Below are positions 43,168-50,915 of a stretch of 64,000 nt of DNA, in pieces. The notes beneath the pieces are model-generated. The model had not been told where the DNA came from, did not search any database, and saw only the letters and a list, made by a program, of their open reading frames with translations. Position 1 is the first letter of the stretch. Each line of letters begins with the position of its first letter. A program made the position numbers and the translations under genes. Source of the stretch: Paenibacillus_E violae (GTDB lineage: Bacteria > Bacillota > Bacilli > Paenibacillales > NBRC-103111); the NCBI RefSeq assembly GCF_032461945.1, contig NZ_JAWCUD010000001.1:930001-994000 (forward strand), given 5' to 3'.

Positions 43168-43524
43168 ATGGGAAACAGCAATCAAAGGTATGAGAGTCCG
43201 GAAGATGAAAGTCGGTTCATGAATCACCTCGAACAAGCCGAAGTAATCCTGTTGGCGCCTAAAGCTTCATCGAAAGTGAATGAATGTATACGTGAACTAA
43301 AGAACGAATTGCAGCTAGTTGGCATTGGGGTAAGGATGGAATGTCTGACTTCTGATTTTGGGAAGCATATAGCGGAAGGGCTTGGCATGCGCTTTGTCAT
43401 CTCAATAAGTGCGGAGAGCGAAGTCAGCTTAATGGATTTGCAAGAACACACAGAGGTGACGATGCCTTGGGATCAAGCGATTTATGTGATTGAGAACGTA
43501 TATCCGCCGCCTAATTTTACATAA
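43168..43524 (+). CDS. Hypothetical protein, 118 aa, under attenuator control
   Basis: Not recognised. It is a soluble, acidic alpha/beta protein. LEQAEVILLAPKAS, KNELQLVGIGVRME and GLGMRFVISISAESEVSL could form strands and helices of a small Rossmann-like or anticodon-binding-like domain, but no family signature is certain. A clear attenuator precedes it, and a BshB2-type deacetylase follows after 12 bp, so both are probably regulated together. AGAAGGGACTAGG precedes the ATG. Confidence 0.65.
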   Translation: MGNSNQRYESPEDESRFMNHLEQAEVILLAPKASSKVNECIRELKNELQLVGIGVRMECLTSDFGKHIAEGLGMRFVISISAESEVSLMDLQEHTEVTMPWDQAIYVIENVYPPPNFT

Positions 43525-43536
43525 AAGGAAAACGGA

Positions 43537-44226
43537 GTGAAGAGGAAGATGGGAATTCAATATGGATTTGTTTATGCGCATCCGGATGATGAGACTTTTC
43601 TCAGTGGATGCTTAATTCGCAAGTATGCGGATGAAGGCAACGCTCCTGTGCTGCTGCTAGCAACGCGGGGAGACGCAGGCCGGCAGGGGCTGGAGAGAGC
43701 GACCGATAAGTCGGAGCTTGCCAGGCTGAGGGAAGAAGAAATGGCCGTTGCTGCTGAAGTGTTAGGAATTTCAGTTGTGGAACATTTGGGCTTCCCGGAC
43801 GGTCAGTTGGCGAATATTGATTTCGACGATCTGGTCGCAGGCGTTATTTCATTTCTACAGCGTTATGAGGTGGAGAATGTATTCAGCTTTGCAGAAGATG
43901 GTGGGAATGGGCACCCGGATCATGTCACTATATCCAAAGCAACGACAGCAGCTGTTTTAAGTGGGAAATGCCCAAGTGTTCGCAAGCTTTACTATGCGGC
44001 TTCTGGCATTTTGCGGGAGCGAGGGCTTCAGCCTTCGATTGTCGTCGATACGGAGCAGGGATGGTCAGTCAAAGCAGCTGCCCTGAAAGCTCATGCGACT
44101 CAGCATGTGGCCATTGCTAAATATTTTGGCGATTTGGAGGTTTTTCCAGAGGTGCGCAGATGGGAAGCTTTTGTACTGGGATGGGAAGACGGTGTGATGT
44201 GGCCGGAGATGGCGGGAAGACAGTAG
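43537..44226 (+). CDS. bshB2: PIG-L/LmbE-family deacetylase, bacillithiol BshB2-like
   Basis: A 229-residue zinc deacetylase. The zinc motif is YAHPDDETFLSGCL (about 12-25), followed by ATRGDAGRQG, HLGFPDGQL and GGNGHPDHVTISKATTAAV. The family removes acetyl groups from GlcNAc conjugates; BshB1/BshB2 deacetylate GlcNAc-malate in bacillithiol synthesis, and BshB2 is the branch annotated for such sequences. Start is GTG at 43537 or ATG at 43549; the ribosome-site evidence is ambiguous. Co-transcription with the upstream unknown gene is likely. Confidence 0.8.
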   Translation: MKRKMGIQYGFVYAHPDDETFLSGCLIRKYADEGNAPVLLLATRGDAGRQGLERATDKSELARLREEEMAVAAEVLGISVVEHLGFPDGQLANIDFDDLVAGVISFLQRYEVENVFSFAEDGGNGHPDHVTISKATTAAVLSGKCPSVRKLYYAASGILRERGLQPSIVVDTEQGWSVKAAALKAHATQHVAIAKYFGDLEVFPEVRRWEAFVLGWEDGVMWPEMAGRQ

Positions 44227-44320
44227 GCTGATAAAAGTCAAAACATCATTAACAACAAATGCCATTCGTGCATATGGATAAGTAGGTTGCGAAATTTTGG
44301 ACAAGGCGGGTAGGCTATAG

Positions 44321-44857
44321 ATGACCATGATCATAAAAGTTGAAGCTGTGCTTATTGCAGATAATCCAGCTACATTTGTGACAAGAGAAATTGACGGAGC
44401 CGAGTTGAAATTTGGCGGAATTGAAGGCGATAGGCATTTTGGCATATTTGCCAAAGCTGATTCGAGACAGCCCATGTATAAGAGAGGCACGGAGATCTTT
44501 AATCGTCGTCAACTTAGCCTCGTATCTATCGAGGAGCTTCAAGGAATCGCAGACCGGCTAAGTGTTGATACGATTCGGCCCGAGTGGTTGGGAGCGAACA
44601 TTCTGGTGAGCGGCGCACCTGAGTTAACCAAGCTTCCCATGGGCATTCGCATGATGCTTTCAAGTGGTGGCGGGTTAGTATGCGAGGGAGAAAATGAGCC
44701 CTGTGCGGGACCGGGCAGAGTGATCGCGGAGCAGTATGACGACAAAAGTTTAACGAAACATTTTATCATCCAAGCGCAGAAAAGTAGGGGGATCGTCGCT
44801 TATGTGGAACGCCCAGGCGAAATAAAGCCAGGGGATCATATCGAGATTCATATTTAA
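44321..44857 (+). CDS. MOSC-domain protein
   Basis: A 178-residue protein of the MOSC (molybdenum-cofactor sulfurase C-terminal) class. Features are GGIEGDRHFGIF near the N-terminus, RPEWLGANILVSG and the cysteine-bearing GENEPCAGPGRVIAEQ. The conserved cysteine would carry sulfur or molybdenum cofactor in characterised relatives. The substrate here is unknown. It is a stand-alone gene with GGCGGGTAGG ahead of the ATG. Confidence 0.82.
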   Translation: MTMIIKVEAVLIADNPATFVTREIDGAELKFGGIEGDRHFGIFAKADSRQPMYKRGTEIFNRRQLSLVSIEELQGIADRLSVDTIRPEWLGANILVSGAPELTKLPMGIRMMLSSGGGLVCEGENEPCAGPGRVIAEQYDDKSLTKHFIIQAQKSRGIVAYVERPGEIKPGDHIEIHI

Positions 44858-44967
44858 TTATTTTTTATTTTGATGACGACCTACCCCCTAAAAACAGATC
44901 GCCGTTGCGAAAGCTATTTTTGATTGGAAATAGTCTGGTAAAAGATGGCTCTGGAAGGTGTAGAGAA

Positions 44968-45177
44968 ATGACATTAAGCAACTGTGAAGCGTGCGGAAAA
45001 GTTTTCATAACGCAATATGAAAAATGTTGTAAACCCTGTGCCCAGCTGCTTCTGATCGAGTCGCATAAGGTCAAAGATTTTGTTCGCAGTCATCCGGGTG
45101 CCACATTGATTGATGTGTATCATGAGACGGGCGTATCGCTCAAGACGATCAAAGAGTTGATTCAGGCTAATGAGTGA
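44968..45177 (+). CDS. Small zinc-ribbon/HTH protein (YvyF/TIGR03826-like)
   Basis: A 69-residue protein with an N-terminal zinc-ribbon pattern, CEACGK...CCKPCAQ, and a C-terminal helix-turn-helix-like segment GATLIDVYHETGVSLKTIKELIQ. This arrangement recalls YvyF/TIGR03826 proteins of flagellar operons, though here no flagellar genes are near. The ATG at 44968 follows GGAAGGTG; a longer upstream frame lacks support. Function unknown; a regulatory or adaptor role is a guess from the fold. Confidence 0.6.
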   Translation: MTLSNCEACGKVFITQYEKCCKPCAQLLLIESHKVKDFVRSHPGATLIDVYHETGVSLKTIKELIQANE

Positions 45178-45235
45178 AAACGAAATCGTGATTTATTTTC
45201 TACATACATAAAACAAAAATAAGCGGACATACTAT

Positions 45236-45460
45236 CTTTGACGGTGAAAGCAGAGAGGTGTCGTGTCAAAGACAATTTACACCAAGGGAAGTTGTTGTTG
45301 AATCCGTATAGAAGCGAGGAGATGTGCCGCAGAAATCATTAATGTGGTCAGGTACTACAATAGTGTGATGAGGTAGAGACCGAGCTCAGTAAAGGTTCAT
45401 AGCATAGTACCATAAATCTATTCACCGTCAATGAGGACTCCGAAAGGGGTCCTTATTTAA
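45236..45460 (+). ncRNA. Candidate structured non-coding RNA, about 200 nt
   Basis: A perfect 11-bp helix, TTGACGGTGAA (45238-45248) with TTCACCGTCAA (45421-45431), encloses about 170 nt without a good reading frame. It is immediately followed by a terminator-like hairpin, GGAC-CC-GAAA-GG-GTCC (45435-45452). Inside, TTTGAC can also pair with GTCAAA near 45267, giving an alternative fold. The layout resembles a 6S-type or riboswitch-sized RNA, but no conserved motif of a known class was recognised, and the downstream gene runs on the other strand, which argues against a riboswitch. Confidence 0.5.
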
Positions 45461-45528
45461 TTAGCAGTACATTTTTCCGTTAAAACTTAAGGGAATAGTG
45501 ATGGGGAAGGGTCATGGAGTAAAGACTT

Positions 45529-45866
45529 ACGTTGCATTATATACAACCTAAGGGCATCGTCTGACCGCAAATGCGGTCTTTGATTGCACAATATACAGCC
45601 ATATGTTGTGAAAAGGTGAGTTGTAAGCGATTTATTGTATGAATCGTTGCATAAAGCACAATATAGAGGCGTGTTGAGGCCCAATTACAGCCAAATGGTT
45701 GCACAATGTACAACATAGAATGCTGCTCCAGTCGCAACCTGATTATGAGTGATAAACGGTGTGACGGAGTGAGGTGACGAAGGGACGGCTTAGCAGCAAG
45801 TCGAAAGCTTAAGTTGCATTTTTACATAGAACGTAATGGTGTTGTCTGACCGCAAATGTGGTTGCA
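45529..45866. repeat. Degenerate TTGCA-centred intergenic repeats
   Basis: At least five diverged copies of a unit like GTTGCAYAATATACAAC occur (45531, 45584, 45646, 45698 and 45813). Two copies extend about 50 bp to share GTCTGACCGCAAATGYGGT (45559-45577 and 45844-45862, 18 of 19 identical), which itself forms an ACCGCA/TGCGGT hairpin. No protein-coding potential is seen. The array fills the gap between the candidate RNA and the VWA gene and looks like decayed copies of a dispersed repeat family. Confidence 0.65.
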
Positions 45867-45869
45867 TGA

Positions 45870-45914
45870 AAAAATCCCCCGGTGCCATCAACTCGAGGCA
45901 ATCAGGGGATTTTT
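45870..45914 (-). terminator. Terminator of the MoxR-VWA operon
   Basis: On the minus strand AAAAATCCCC pairs with GGGGATTTTT over a 25-nt loop, followed by T residues. It lies directly after the VWA gene. Confidence 0.75.
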
Positions 45915-45922
45915 CGATTTGG

Positions 45923-47632
45923 TCATCGCTTTGCAAACACATCTAGCAGCAGCTCATCCTTTACGGGATCCTGCATATCCCAAGCTGTTGCAAATCGGAC
46001 CTGATGCGAAACGCCGATAATCTCGTATTTCTGCACGAGATGCTGGCGGGCGGAGCCGATGATCAGGGAATGCAGCCGCAGCTGCTTTTTTTGGCCCAGC
46101 AGGGCAAGCTGCTGCTGTGTTACTTTGGAGATCTGGCCAACGCCATCGGTGACCATCACGAAATCGGCATCGCGAAACTGCGGCTGATGCTGAACGATGT
46201 CCATGCCTCTGCTGAGCGGGGCATCGAAGTTGGTGCCGCCGCCGAAGGCAAGCTGCGCAAGACCATAAAAGCGGTCCCAGTCGGGACGCTTGTAAGACAA
46301 GATGTGCTCGACAAGCTCGCCTTTGGCGCCAAACAGCAGTAGGACGAAGTCCCGCCGCTCGAGAAGCGCAAAGGAGGCGAAGGTCGCGGTGAACAACTGG
46401 GCAAGCCGGAGCTTGTTGCCGCGCATTGAATGCGACGTGTCGAGCATACAGATCACGGGCCCTTTTTGCGGTTCTGGAGAGGAACCGCTGTAGTTATAAG
46501 TCATGAGCTTGTTTTCCATCCATTTGACGAGAAAATAAGGCTCAAAATCTTCATCCGCGAGCAGACTGGCTTCGCTGGGCAGCAAATGCGCAATGTCTCC
46601 GGAGTGCCGCAAGTCATCGTAGGATTCAGGGACATACGGGGAGCGCTGCTTCTTCCGCTGAACCCGCAGATGATGGATGTTGCGGCCCACCTCTTGCAAG
46701 AAAGCCACCAAATCCTTGCTGCGCTTCAGCTTTTCAATCCACTGCACGTAGTGCTCGAACGTCTGCCTCCGCAGCTTACCCAGCTCGCTGCCCCAGCGCC
46801 GGTTCGCGAGCCGCTGACTCGCCTGCACGAGCTCGTGCACATTAAAGCTGTCCATCTCTTCGAGGGACAGCGTCTCCTTCAAAGATCGCCCGAGCCAGTC
46901 ACCCAGCTCGGACTCAAGCTCCTGCATCGCGGCGAGATCGCGGGCGCTCATGCGGTCCAGCTGCCGCTTCCGGCGCTCGAGTTCCTCTTCCGCCTTGCGC
47001 AGCTTGGCTTTCAACTTGTCGCGTTTCATGAACTCCGTCCGCAGCTCGCTTTGTAATTCCAAGATGCGCTGTTTCAACGCGCGGATCTCGTCTACGACTA
47101 GTGGCCGCGAGTCGGAAGCCTCTTGCTTGTCCTCAACAGCTCGTTTCCCTTGCTGCAGCGTATATCCAACAAGCCTCAGCTTCTCAATCTGCTTATCGGT
47201 GAGCCGCTCGCTGACGCTTTTGTCCTCTTGACCGCTCATTTGCTGTTTTTTCTCCAAACCGATACCTATTTGCTGCTGTTCCTTTTGCCGTTTTTTTACT
47301 TCTTTCTCGTACGACTCCGTCAGCCACATTAGCGCTTTGAGCGCTGTTTTGAAGGAAGCGTTCACTTGTCCGATTGTGCGCGGATGAATGGAGACATAGA
47401 AGTATTGTTTGGTCAAGGTCAACACCATCCAACGATGGAAAGGTGTTTCCTCGGAAGCTGCATCGATCTCAGGTTTCGTTAAGTAAAAGCACATGAAGAA
47501 ATCGGCAAACAGTTCAAGCGAAAACCAAGGAGCTTGCCGCACCGCTTCTCGCATCCACTCCTGTGCGACGCGGGAAGAATGAACATAACCCTCAAACACA
47601 TACCGATCGACCCGTGTGCAGCGAATGATCAT
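45923..47632 (-). CDS. VWA-domain protein, ViaA-like partner of the MoxR ATPase
   Basis: A 569-residue protein. The N-terminal half is helical and highly charged, with a long coiled coil around 185-245. The C-terminal third is a von Willebrand A domain with an intact MIDAS: CMLDTSHSMRG (DxSxS), the threonine in FGGGTNFDAPL and MVTDGVG. It follows the MoxR gene by 11 bp, as ViaA follows RavA in enterobacteria, where the pair acts as a chaperone-like system on respiratory complexes. AGAGG precedes the ATG. Function in this organism is unknown; the 3' part is GC-rich. Confidence 0.8.
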   Translation of the reverse strand: MIIRCTRVDRYVFEGYVHSSRVAQEWMREAVRQAPWFSLELFADFFMCFYLTKPEIDAASEETPFHRWMVLTLTKQYFYVSIHPRTIGQVNASFKTALKALMWLTESYEKEVKKRQKEQQQIGIGLEKKQQMSGQEDKSVSERLTDKQIEKLRLVGYTLQQGKRAVEDKQEASDSRPLVVDEIRALKQRILELQSELRTEFMKRDKLKAKLRKAEEELERRKRQLDRMSARDLAAMQELESELGDWLGRSLKETLSLEEMDSFNVHELVQASQRLANRRWGSELGKLRRQTFEHYVQWIEKLKRSKDLVAFLQEVGRNIHHLRVQRKKQRSPYVPESYDDLRHSGDIAHLLPSEASLLADEDFEPYFLVKWMENKLMTYNYSGSSPEPQKGPVICMLDTSHSMRGNKLRLAQLFTATFASFALLERRDFVLLLFGAKGELVEHILSYKRPDWDRFYGLAQLAFGGGTNFDAPLSRGMDIVQHQPQFRDADFVMVTDGVGQISKVTQQQLALLGQKKQLRLHSLIIGSARQHLVQKYEIIGVSHQVRFATAWDMQDPVKDELLLDVFAKR

Positions 47633-47643
47633 AGCGTAACCTC

Positions 47644-48948
47644 TTATAGGGTATAGTCGTACAAGATTCCCGGAATTTCACGGTCAAACAATGTGCGATA
47701 TAAGCCTTGAATGGATTGTAGAATGCGTTCACCCTGGATACGAAGGTGCGTAAATTTAACGGCATACTGCTCGGGATGCTGCAGGAAAATGGATTGTGAA
47801 GCAATCCATTCGGGCAATTTTTTTTCTTTTTCCTGCCAAGTGACAAGCCTGCCGCGCAAACTGCGTGCCGTATCCTCAAGCTCAGTGCGGCATTCTTCCA
47901 AGCTGCCCTTCAGGCGTTCAGCGGCGTCTTTGGATAAGGAACCGCCGATTTCTTTTTTAAATTGGAAGGCATGGAGCTCATCTTCCTTGTCCAGCCATTT
48001 TTTAACCGTCATATTGTACTGCTGCAGGGGAAGCTCCTGTTCCATCTCGCGTTTGAGCATATCCTGAAATAACGTATCAAAAACCGCTTTAACTTCAGGC
48101 AAATCCTCTGGAAAATCCCAAAGCATGTGCGGAGTGAGGACGGTGTCCCAAACGCCAACGGTACTTCGTCCGTGAATAGCAGCTGAAATTTTCCAAGTGT
48201 GTCCTATTTTATTCCAACGCCGATCGGAGAGTACATATTCTTTCTCTTGAAGAGCTGTTTTCAACTGGAAGAGCATGTAAATCAAAGCATCCGGCAATTG
48301 CACATCCATTGCTTGTGATCTCAATTGGTTAATCAGCTCTGTTGAAAGCAGCGTGGGAAGAGGTGATTTCGGCGCTTGAAACATCAGTTCGAAGCTGGAA
48401 ATTTGCTTGACATACTCCACTTCAAATCGGAATAAAAAGCGATCGTAAAGTGCAGCCAGCTGCTCGTTATCTTCTGGCAATTCGTTGGAGGCCGCCATTA
48501 AAAATAACAGAGGCGACGGCTGCTTCAGACGTCCGTTGAAGAAAACGCGCTCATTTAATATCGATAAAAGGGAGTTAAGAATCGCACTGTTTGCTTTGAA
48601 TATTTCATCCAGGAAGGCAAAACGCGCGCTAGGCAGATATCCTTCCGTGAGGCGACTGTACTCATCTTGTTTTAATTTTTGCAAAGAAACTGGGCCGAAT
48701 AGCTCGTCCGGCGTCGTGAAGCGAGTCAATAAATAGTCGTAATAGGGCTCATTGCCGAATAATTCTGCTGCAGCTCGGGCCAGCTGCGATTTCGCCGAAC
48801 CGGGAGGTCCGACCAATAGGACATGTTCACCGCTCATGATAGCAAGGAGCAAGACTCGGATGAGTTCTTCACGCTCCATGAACCTTTTCTCGAGATGCCC
48901 CATAGCTTCTCTTAATTTGTTCTGTATGACGATGGGATCTTTCATCAT
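47644..48948 (-). CDS. MoxR-family AAA+ ATPase (RavA-like)
   Basis: About 434 residues. Walker A is GPPGSAKSQLARA, then TTPDELFGPVSL, Walker B AFLDEIFKANSAILNSLLSILNE split by the pre-sensor loop, sensor 1 MAASNELPEDN and the arginine finger region AALYDRFLFRFEV. The C-terminal 150 residues are a helical extension, as in RavA. ATG at 48948 is chosen because AAGGGGG lies 6 nt upstream; a longer frame has no ribosome site. It is paired with a VWA gene, implying a RavA-ViaA-type chaperone or metal-insertion machine. Confidence 0.85.
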   Translation of the reverse strand: MMKDPIVIQNKLREAMGHLEKRFMEREELIRVLLLAIMSGEHVLLVGPPGSAKSQLARAAAELFGNEPYYDYLLTRFTTPDELFGPVSLQKLKQDEYSRLTEGYLPSARFAFLDEIFKANSAILNSLLSILNERVFFNGRLKQPSPLLFLMAASNELPEDNEQLAALYDRFLFRFEVEYVKQISSFELMFQAPKSPLPTLLSTELINQLRSQAMDVQLPDALIYMLFQLKTALQEKEYVLSDRRWNKIGHTWKISAAIHGRSTVGVWDTVLTPHMLWDFPEDLPEVKAVFDTLFQDMLKREMEQELPLQQYNMTVKKWLDKEDELHAFQFKKEIGGSLSKDAAERLKGSLEECRTELEDTARSLRGRLVTWQEKEKKLPEWIASQSIFLQHPEQYAVKFTHLRIQGERILQSIQGLYRTLFDREIPGILYDYTL

Positions 48949-49132
48949 CGGTGTCCCCCTTGGCGTAGACTTCAGCAATATTGTATCAAACTGATCTGTA
49001 AACATCGAATTTTCAGGAGATCTGTCTCTTCATGAGTCACTTACCTTAGTCTGCTCCTAATTCTGCCTTGTATTTGCAGTTCCTTCTGGCGAATGAGAAA
49101 ATAGGAGCATATGTGAAAAAAGGAGTGATTTT

Positions 49133-49630
49133 ATGCGAATTGGTGTCATTTCCGATACGCATCTATCTGCGAGGGTACTTAAGCTGCCGGATGCGCTGAT
49201 AGCGGGATTAAAGGGTGTTGATCTAATTCTGCACGCAGGAGATTGGGTGAGTGAGCATGTCGTCGATCTCGTCGAGCAAATTGCTCCATGCGAAGCCGTG
49301 GCCGGGAATAACGACGGTCATGACATTATAGAGCGGTTTGGTTTGAAAAAAATCGTTACCGCCGGGAAGTATCGAATCGGCCTTATTCACGGTGACGGCT
49401 TCCGTAAGACAACAGAGGAAAGAGCCCGGGAAGCATTCCGGGAAGAGCAGCCGGACATCGTCATTTTCGGGCATTCGCATATTCCTTATCATCAAACCGT
49501 CGACGGGATCGTGATGTTCAACCCGGGTTCACCAACGGATAAGAGAAGGCAACCTCAATATTCCTATGGTATTATCGAATTGAGCGATCGTATTCTGGCG
49601 CAGCATTATTTCTATGAGAGCAAAGCTTAA
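49133..49630 (+). CDS. YfcE-type metallophosphoesterase
   Basis: A 165-residue phosphodiesterase of the YfcE/MJ0936 family. The five metal motifs are GVISDTHL, HAGDW, GNNDGHD, LIHGDGF and GHSHIPYH, and NPGSPTDKRR near the end is diagnostic. These small enzymes hydrolyse phosphodiesters in vitro, but cellular substrates are mostly unknown. AAGGAG precedes the ATG. The gene is divergent from the MoxR operon. Confidence 0.88.
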   Translation: MRIGVISDTHLSARVLKLPDALIAGLKGVDLILHAGDWVSEHVVDLVEQIAPCEAVAGNNDGHDIIERFGLKKIVTAGKYRIGLIHGDGFRKTTEERAREAFREEQPDIVIFGHSHIPYHQTVDGIVMFNPGSPTDKRRQPQYSYGIIELSDRILAQHYFYESKA

Positions 49631-49795
49631 TCCCGGACTAGCGTGTGCACGTCTTGCTCCACTTCGTCTACATTCGACGAATGTTAAATAATTCCTTCAT
49701 GCTTTTCGTTCGCACTTAGGTATTTACCGTGTTACTCGCTAACAGAGAGACATACACTGACAATGTTCTTATTTGCGAATGGTGGTGGTGTTTAG

Positions 49796-50845
49796 GTGCG
49801 AACGACAGTAGGTGTCTTACTTGATTTAAAAACGTATATGGGGATTGCAAAGGGAAGAACCGGGAACGAACGTATAGCGTTGTATGATCGAGCAGGCAAC
49901 AAGTGCGGAATCAAGCCTTTCTATATGTGTTTGAGGTATGTGAACAGGAAATCAGCACTGGGTTATTTTTACTCCAATCATAAATACAAGCTTGTCCGGA
50001 AGAATATTCCTCGTGTTACACATAACCGTGCGATAACCTTAACGCCATATTTGAAAAAAAAATTAAACGAGCTATCACGCTATAGCTACGTATTTAATAG
50101 GCAGAATCGCTATGACAAACATCTCATTCATCATCTTATTCATAAGAATGCACATCTCCGCAAGTATTTGCCGGAGTCTACGAAATACACACGCAAACAG
50201 TTGGAGTCGGCTATGTCCAAGTATACTTCACTCTTTATTAAACCAACGAACAGCAGTGTAGGGAATGGCATCATGAAAGCATCCAAGCAAGCGGGCGGAG
50301 CTTGGAAACTACATGGTGTTTTCAGCAAACCTAAGCTTGTATCCCGGAAGCGGGCCATACTTTTAATAAATAAAAAAGTTCGCAATCAATCGTATATGAT
50401 TCAAGAAACCATACCCTTAGCGACTTACAAAGGCAGGCCATATGACATCAGGGTGTCTGTGCAGCGAAGTGAGAGCGGACAATGGCAGATCACAGGCATC
50501 GTGGGCAAAGTCGCGGCTAGAGGCCGTCATGTGACCAATGTAGCGAAAGGGGGCCAAGTGAAGCGCTGCGAGGAGCTTTTTAAGTTGAGCGGGTTTAATG
50601 CCGCATACATGACGGAGGAAATACATCAAGCATCGTTAGCGATAGCGAGGCATCTAGGCAGTAGCCTGCCTCACATGGCTGATCTTGGGCTTGATGTCGG
50701 TGTGGATCAAAGCGGAGTCATCAAGTTAATTGAAGTGAACGGAAGAGATCAGCGTTATTCCTTCAGAAAAGCGAAAATGACGGCAACTTTTTATAAAACC
50801 TATGAAACTCCGATAAAGTACGCGAAATTTTTGTTGAAAAAATGA
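49796..50845 (+). CDS. YheC/YheD-family endospore coat-associated ATP-grasp protein
   Basis: A 349-residue protein. The N-terminal part is variable; the ATP-grasp core begins near LFIKPTNSSVGNGIMK and continues with SYMIQETIPLATYKGRPYDIRVSVQ, GIVGKVAARGRHVTNVAKGG and the metal-binding end LGLDVGVDQSGVIKLIEVNGRDQRYSFR. This is the YheC/D family, linked to the spore coat in Bacillus. Start is GTG at 49796 with only a weak ribosome site. A CATACACT at 49751-49758 resembles a sigma-E -10, consistent with mother-cell expression, but the -35 is poor. Confidence 0.82.
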   Translation: MRTTVGVLLDLKTYMGIAKGRTGNERIALYDRAGNKCGIKPFYMCLRYVNRKSALGYFYSNHKYKLVRKNIPRVTHNRAITLTPYLKKKLNELSRYSYVFNRQNRYDKHLIHHLIHKNAHLRKYLPESTKYTRKQLESAMSKYTSLFIKPTNSSVGNGIMKASKQAGGAWKLHGVFSKPKLVSRKRAILLINKKVRNQSYMIQETIPLATYKGRPYDIRVSVQRSESGQWQITGIVGKVAARGRHVTNVAKGGQVKRCEELFKLSGFNAAYMTEEIHQASLAIARHLGSSLPHMADLGLDVGVDQSGVIKLIEVNGRDQRYSFRKAKMTATFYKTYETPIKYAKFLLKK

Positions 50846-50915
50846 CAGCACGAAATGACATTCCCGGGAGGCCGAGAGTGTTTTTCGAGCTGGCTGCATC
50901 CGTTTTCTGAAGATA

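Noticed and set aside
45236..45431. 6S RNA or riboswitch assignment
   Set aside because: Size and closing helix fit, but no class-specific motif or appropriate downstream gene was seen, so it is kept only as an unclassified RNA candidate.
45529..45866. CRISPR array
   Set aside because: Repeats are diverged, irregularly spaced and lack unique spacers of constant length; no cas genes.
46430..47056. Rightward 208-codon open frame
   Set aside because: It is antisense to the VWA gene in a GC-rich coiled-coil region with H/Q/L-rich low-complexity translation; a shadow frame.
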